Assembly (NCBI GenBank): GCA_035582835.1 | Contig: JAYKAV010002596.1 | Span: 906,829 to 970,828, forward strand | Reading direction: 5' to 3' | From: Phoebastria nigripes | Lineage: Eukaryota; Chordata; Aves; Procellariiformes; Diomedeidae | DNA length: 64,000 nucleotides | Part shown: positions 59,746-64,000 of the stretch, piece after piece | Layout: each line of letters starts with the position of its first letter | How positions within the stretch are numbered: position 1 is the first letter of the stretch | Translations under genes and position numbers: made by a program | The notes under the pieces: model-generated | Seen by the model: the letters and a program-made list of their open reading frames with translations, nothing else | What the model was told of the DNA's origin: nothing | The model's database searches: none

Positions 59746-60755
59746 ATTTTACAAAACATACAGAAGTATACACCCTGAAATGCGATGAGTCAAGAATGTG
59801 CCCATAATGTAAACTTTTTGAAGAGAAAATAATCGAGTAAAGCTCAATCCTGTAGAAAATATTCAGGCTACTTACAACCAAGTGAGATACTGAGGAATGA
59901 CTGCATATATTGGAGAGCAATTCTATATTGTCATGCCTGAGAGCATAACATCACCTTTATTTATAAATCAGGTAAATGGAATGGGTCCAGTAGAATATGG
60001 GAAGTTGTGTAACAGTCTTCAAAAGCTGAAGGATTAATTTAACAGCTAAGGTTAATAGTATAGCTGCATTCTAGTGCAAATATCTACATACTAGATTTGT
60101 TTACTTGGAATAAGGGAGTATAAAGGTTGCCTCCAATCACAACTAGCGTCAGCCAGCTTACCTTCTTCAGCTAAGGTAACAGAGCCTGATTTTCTCAAGA
60201 AACTGCACAAGTTGTCCATGTAGTTATTCCTAATACTGTAAAATATTAATAAGTGAGAGGTGAGTTAGGCACATATTACTTTACTTTGTGAAACAGAAAA
60301 TTATAAGAACTGATGAACTGAGGTATCAAGGAAAACTCTTTTTTCTTAAAAAATAACAAATTTTTGTCTCAAAAAATGACATTACTGCAGGAAGCTAACT
60401 TGTGTGAACATTTTGTTCTTTTTGAGAGGATACTGTCCAGATTAGATATATTAAGATGAATACATTTGACTCACATTTAGAAGATGATATTGAAAATGTT
60501 GGTCTTCTTATCTTAATATTTCTAAACATGGCAGGCATATCCTTAAAACTTGATTACAGACTACCTGAAGAATAATATTATGAAATCAAAGGAGTTGGTG
60601 AGGGGGTATTGCATCTCCCTATTTTATGAAAATTGTGACCAGCTCTTCCACAGAAGTTCTGCCAGAGAGCTGTGTTTGATGGACCACTTCATTATTAACC
60701 AGAAAACCACAGTCACATAACAGCTTGCCCTGGACATTGTGCACTACTCAAGCTC

Positions 60756-60855
60756 TGATGCAACTCAATTGATTTCACCTGAGTTACAGCAGGATTACAT
60801 TTTTTTTAAATCAATTTTGCTTGGTTTACACCAATTGCAAGTTACACGCAATGAA
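60756..60855. repeat. Old interspersed repeat (ATTTACACC style)
   Basis: GATGCAACTCAATTGATTTC ACCTGAGTTACAGCAGGATT, followed after a T run by TTGGTTTACACCAATTGCAA. This follows the '…ACTCCATTGACTTCAATGGAGTTAC…GATTTACACC…' pattern seen also at 26476. Confidence 0.4.
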
Positions 60856-61002
60856 AAACACTGAGATATTCATACAGATTCTTAAAGAAAGAAGAATGAA
60901 CTTAACTATTTAAAAACTGGAGGATTATGCTGAACTGTAAATTCATAAAATTTTAGGTAATCTATTTGATCTGAATACATGTTTCATTTCTGTATTGATG
61001 AA

Positions 61003-61036
61003 TTTCAAGAATACTGAATTTTCAAGAATACTGAAT
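61003..61036. repeat. 17-bp tandem duplication
   Basis: TTTCAAGAATACTGAAT occurs twice in a row without change (61003-61019, 61020-61036). Confidence 0.85.
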
Positions 61037-62101
61037 GTAGGGAAACAGCAAACTTGTTATTTCTTTGTACTATCAATGAGAGAAAGTGTCAAAAAGCTAA
61101 ATTATGATTTTGTAGTTCTGTTTATGTTCCNAAGAAGAGTTATTGCAAAAAACAAATTTATTTTTCTGTAGGTACAAGAGGAAAAGAGACATATTGGCCA
61201 CTGAGAGAAAGAGCAAGAGAGGTCAACTGCTGGTCAGCAACACCATTATCAAAACTGAAATGGCTAGTGAAAAATACTTGATTCCCATTGCTAGGGTCAT
61301 TCATAACATAGAGTAGAAGCGCTGCATGGGTATTATGGGTTTTCTGGGCATTTCTGCTAACATGCAATACATCTTATCAAAATTTGAGGGAAAAAAAAAG
61401 ATTTTTTCTGAGTATTTCCTTTCCTGCTAAACTGCAAACACCTGTTATATTTTCAAGGCCACTGAATGCAGGCAGAAGTAGGTGAGAAGAATGGGAAAAC
61501 AAGTGAAAGAAAAAGATAGAAATAGGAACCAGCATGGGATTAAGAAAAAGGGAATCTAGAGTCCAGTTTCCTGTTCAACATACTGGAACAATTTTAAATT
61601 ATAGCAACCACAGATTGGTCCCTATTATTAGCTATTTAGAAATGTTTCATAACTTTATCCTTCTGGCTTGCACTTTCCTTCTAACTTCAAATTTTAAGTT
61701 TTTGAAAATGTCATGAAGTCTTTTTGTAGGTAATAATAAGTGACATATTTAGGACATCAGAATGTCTGGAAATAGTTAACATCATCCACTAGAGTTATTG
61801 AGACCACTCTTGAAGTAAATACTGCCTCAAAACAAGGAGCATTGCTACCATCCATGCAAGTAAAGGATTTCAGAACTGTTGGTACTTTGATTTTTTACTA
61901 GTTCTGGAGCTCTATCATTAGCTGGATTAACAAGAATGTGTGACCATACCTTTAAAAAACAGGTTTTATAACATATAGGTTGAGAATATTATATTCTAAA
62001 TGAACTATATTAACTTTCTTTAAAATTTTTTATTAAAATAAATTAATACAATAAATAATATATCATATGTAATATATGTTTAATTATCATCACTATTTAA
62101 A

Positions 62102-62120
62102 ATTATTATTATTATTATTA
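62102..62120. repeat. (ATT)n microsatellite
   Basis: About six ATT units. Confidence 0.9.
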
Positions 62121-64000
62121 AGTAATATAATTTTAATATAAAGTCTTTTTTCCTCAATAGTATATCTTTGCTAGAAGTAAGTGTATAGAACAATAACTTG
62201 GAAAATTATGTTTCTTAGATGCATGTACAGGAGTGTGTGTAATTAAAATTCAGAGAATGAAATCTGGACTCTGTATGATACATAAGAACAGTGCCCATTG
62301 CAGGCTCAGAAACAAAATATAAAACGCTGTCTGAAAAGCTTCAATCCAGAAAAAATAAAAAGGGACGCTTAGCTTTCATGTCATATTAACATAGGCTACA
62401 GAATACTGGCACCTGAAAAAGAGATAAATGATGGCTTTTTTCTACCTCTAACATTTATTATTCTAATAACTTTTGCAGTGTTTTGGGGAGCAATTATGTT
62501 TTTTTCCCAAACTGACTCATCTCCTCCTAATTAAGAAGATAATACAGTTCTTGATGGGTGACATTCTGATTTATCAAATCTACAGAGTTCAAATAATCCA
62601 GTAAGTGTTTTCTGTTAGTCGTTAAGGTAGCTGTGTGAAACAAAGGAATAAGAAATAATTTTATCACCTCTTTCATGCTCCTCCTTTCTTGCACTAGGCA
62701 GTATGCTCAGTAATAGTCACTTGTGTCAATACAAAAAAAGTCAAAATTCAATCTCCTTTTCCACCTACTTTGCTGCAAGCTAAGGTTATCAGTTACTCTG
62801 CTAAAAATACATTGTTTTGTGAAGAACTCATACACTACTGAGAGTAGAAAGTAGCTGTGGGCCTGTCATATGCAACACAAGGTACAAGTCTGCATGGAAA
62901 ACTCCTTGTTTTCTAGGCAATTAATGTTCCCCTGCTCTAAGCACTGGTGTTACAGTACCAAGAGTATTGGCAGAAAACACCGAACAATCAGCAGTCTTAA
63001 AAACAAATCTCCCAAACTTGAATTATATTGACAGGTTTGTATTGATGGTGGATAGAANAGTGTAGGTCACATAAGAGAAAAGGGAAAAAAGACAGAAAGG
63101 AATGAAAGGATGCCAACAAAATAGGTGAGGTTTCTGCAACTGTTAAGCTAAGAAAAANGGATACTATTCTTTCTGTGATTATTAGGTACTGGCGGGGATG
63201 AAAAATTATATTATATTTAAGTCACATTTGTAGGTCAGATGGCCAGACCCACATGTGGGGTAGTTACAACTAATAAAACATCATAAGTTGAAATATTCTG
63301 TGCTCACTATTCCCTAAGCCAGGAAGCCCATCTGATTTCTTTTGGTGTTATTCAGTCAAAAAAGGTGAGAAGTTTGAAAAGGAGTTAGCAATAGATGGTA
63401 CGGCAAAAACACAGGTTTGTTTATTTCCTGTGTCCATTTTATCTGAAGTTGTTCTGCCAAAATAAAATCCAGTTTCACACTTAAAACATCAACAATTGTC
63501 CATTCAGATTAATGGATCTTGAGGTCTTTAAGCCAGAGTATTCCTCTATTTTTCATTGTATGTTCTTGCGTAATGATTTTATGCTTTTTGAATCATTCTC
63601 TTGGCTAGCTGTTGACCCCTCAGATTCTCCCATTTACTGTTTCACTGTATTTACTTAGTATTTATTTGCATATGAGTGCTCTGTCCAAGCAGTAATTTAG
63701 AATGTCATAAAGGTTTGTGGCATTTTTCCTCTGTTTCTAATATCCTTGTTCACATATTTTATTACCTTACTACTCACGTCATCCAGTAGGAGCTATTCTG
63801 CCAAAGGTTATACAGTCTAGTTCCACAAATTTTAATGAAAAACTTCCTGTTCATTTCCCAAGCTGTACTAGGGCAACGTATCGCTGACCAGACAGACTGG
63901 GGACAGAAGAAGAAAAGTGAAATATTTCATATTTAAGACTGGATGGACTGTGTATGTGAGTTAGGTGTTGTTTTTTTTAATCAGAGATAATACATAATAC

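Larger units (their letters stand above)
59746..64000. other. Non-coding AT-rich interval, no gene seen
   Basis: Contains a 17-bp tandem duplication (61003), an old repeat (60756) and an (ATT)n run (62102). 61980-62160 is nearly pure A/T. No gene, RNA or further LINE is recognisable up to the window end. Confidence 0.45.

Noticed and set aside
1..64000. tRNA, rRNA, snRNA or known microRNA genes
   Set aside because: Scanned by eye on both strands for tRNA A/B boxes and familiar microRNA seeds. Only the palindromic repeat at 43889 has a weak B-box-like string, and it does not fold into a tRNA by inspection.

Overview
The window looks like gene-poor nuclear DNA from a bird or close archosaur relative. 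The main reason is the mobile-element content: several CR1 LINE fragments, some with the characteristic 3' end of repeated 8-bp units (ATTCTATG type), an avian-type endogenous-retrovirus solo LTR, and the 3' end of a second retrovirus at the left edge. The sequence is AT-rich, full of homopolymer runs, and carries isolated single n bases typical of a draft assembly. No bacterial or phage gene organisation is present, and no protein-coding gene, tRNA, rRNA or recognised microRNA could be identified with confidence.

Layout. 1-480: degraded env tail, polypurine tract and 3' LTR of an endogenous retrovirus (+). 480-39,200: mostly unique AT-rich sequence with an old CR1 3' end at 5.2 kb, a very old CR1 at 32.3-33.1 kb, a scatter of old palindromic repeats, simple repeats, and a few exon-like or open-frame candidates (3.2, 5.4, 15.2, 24.2, 30.8 and 31.9 kb). 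39,235-49,400: a cluster of transposable elements: an old CR1 3' end (+), a 1.7-kb CR1 (-), a 1.2-kb CR1 (+) with a nearly open second half, a solo LTR (+), and a CR1 middle fragment (+) that abuts the LTR and lacks its 3' end. 49,400-64,000: unique AT-rich sequence with G-quadruplex-type and polypyrimidine tracts, a 22-bp perfect palindrome, another very old CR1 (59.4-59.7 kb, -), and stretches whose texture suggests conserved non-coding DNA.

Nothing here forms a pathway or operon. The CR1 open frames belonged to a reverse transcriptase/endonuclease polyprotein and are all broken. The most useful leads are (a) exon-like segments with good splice signals at 3172-3379 (-), 24219-24270 (+) and 5453-5540 (+); (b) old inverted-repeat elements sharing a CATTGACTTCAATGG-like core; (c) the LTR/CR1 junction at 48,096. 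I did not find evidence for a new multi-gene system. The candidates below are graded accordingly, and all family assignments are by eye.
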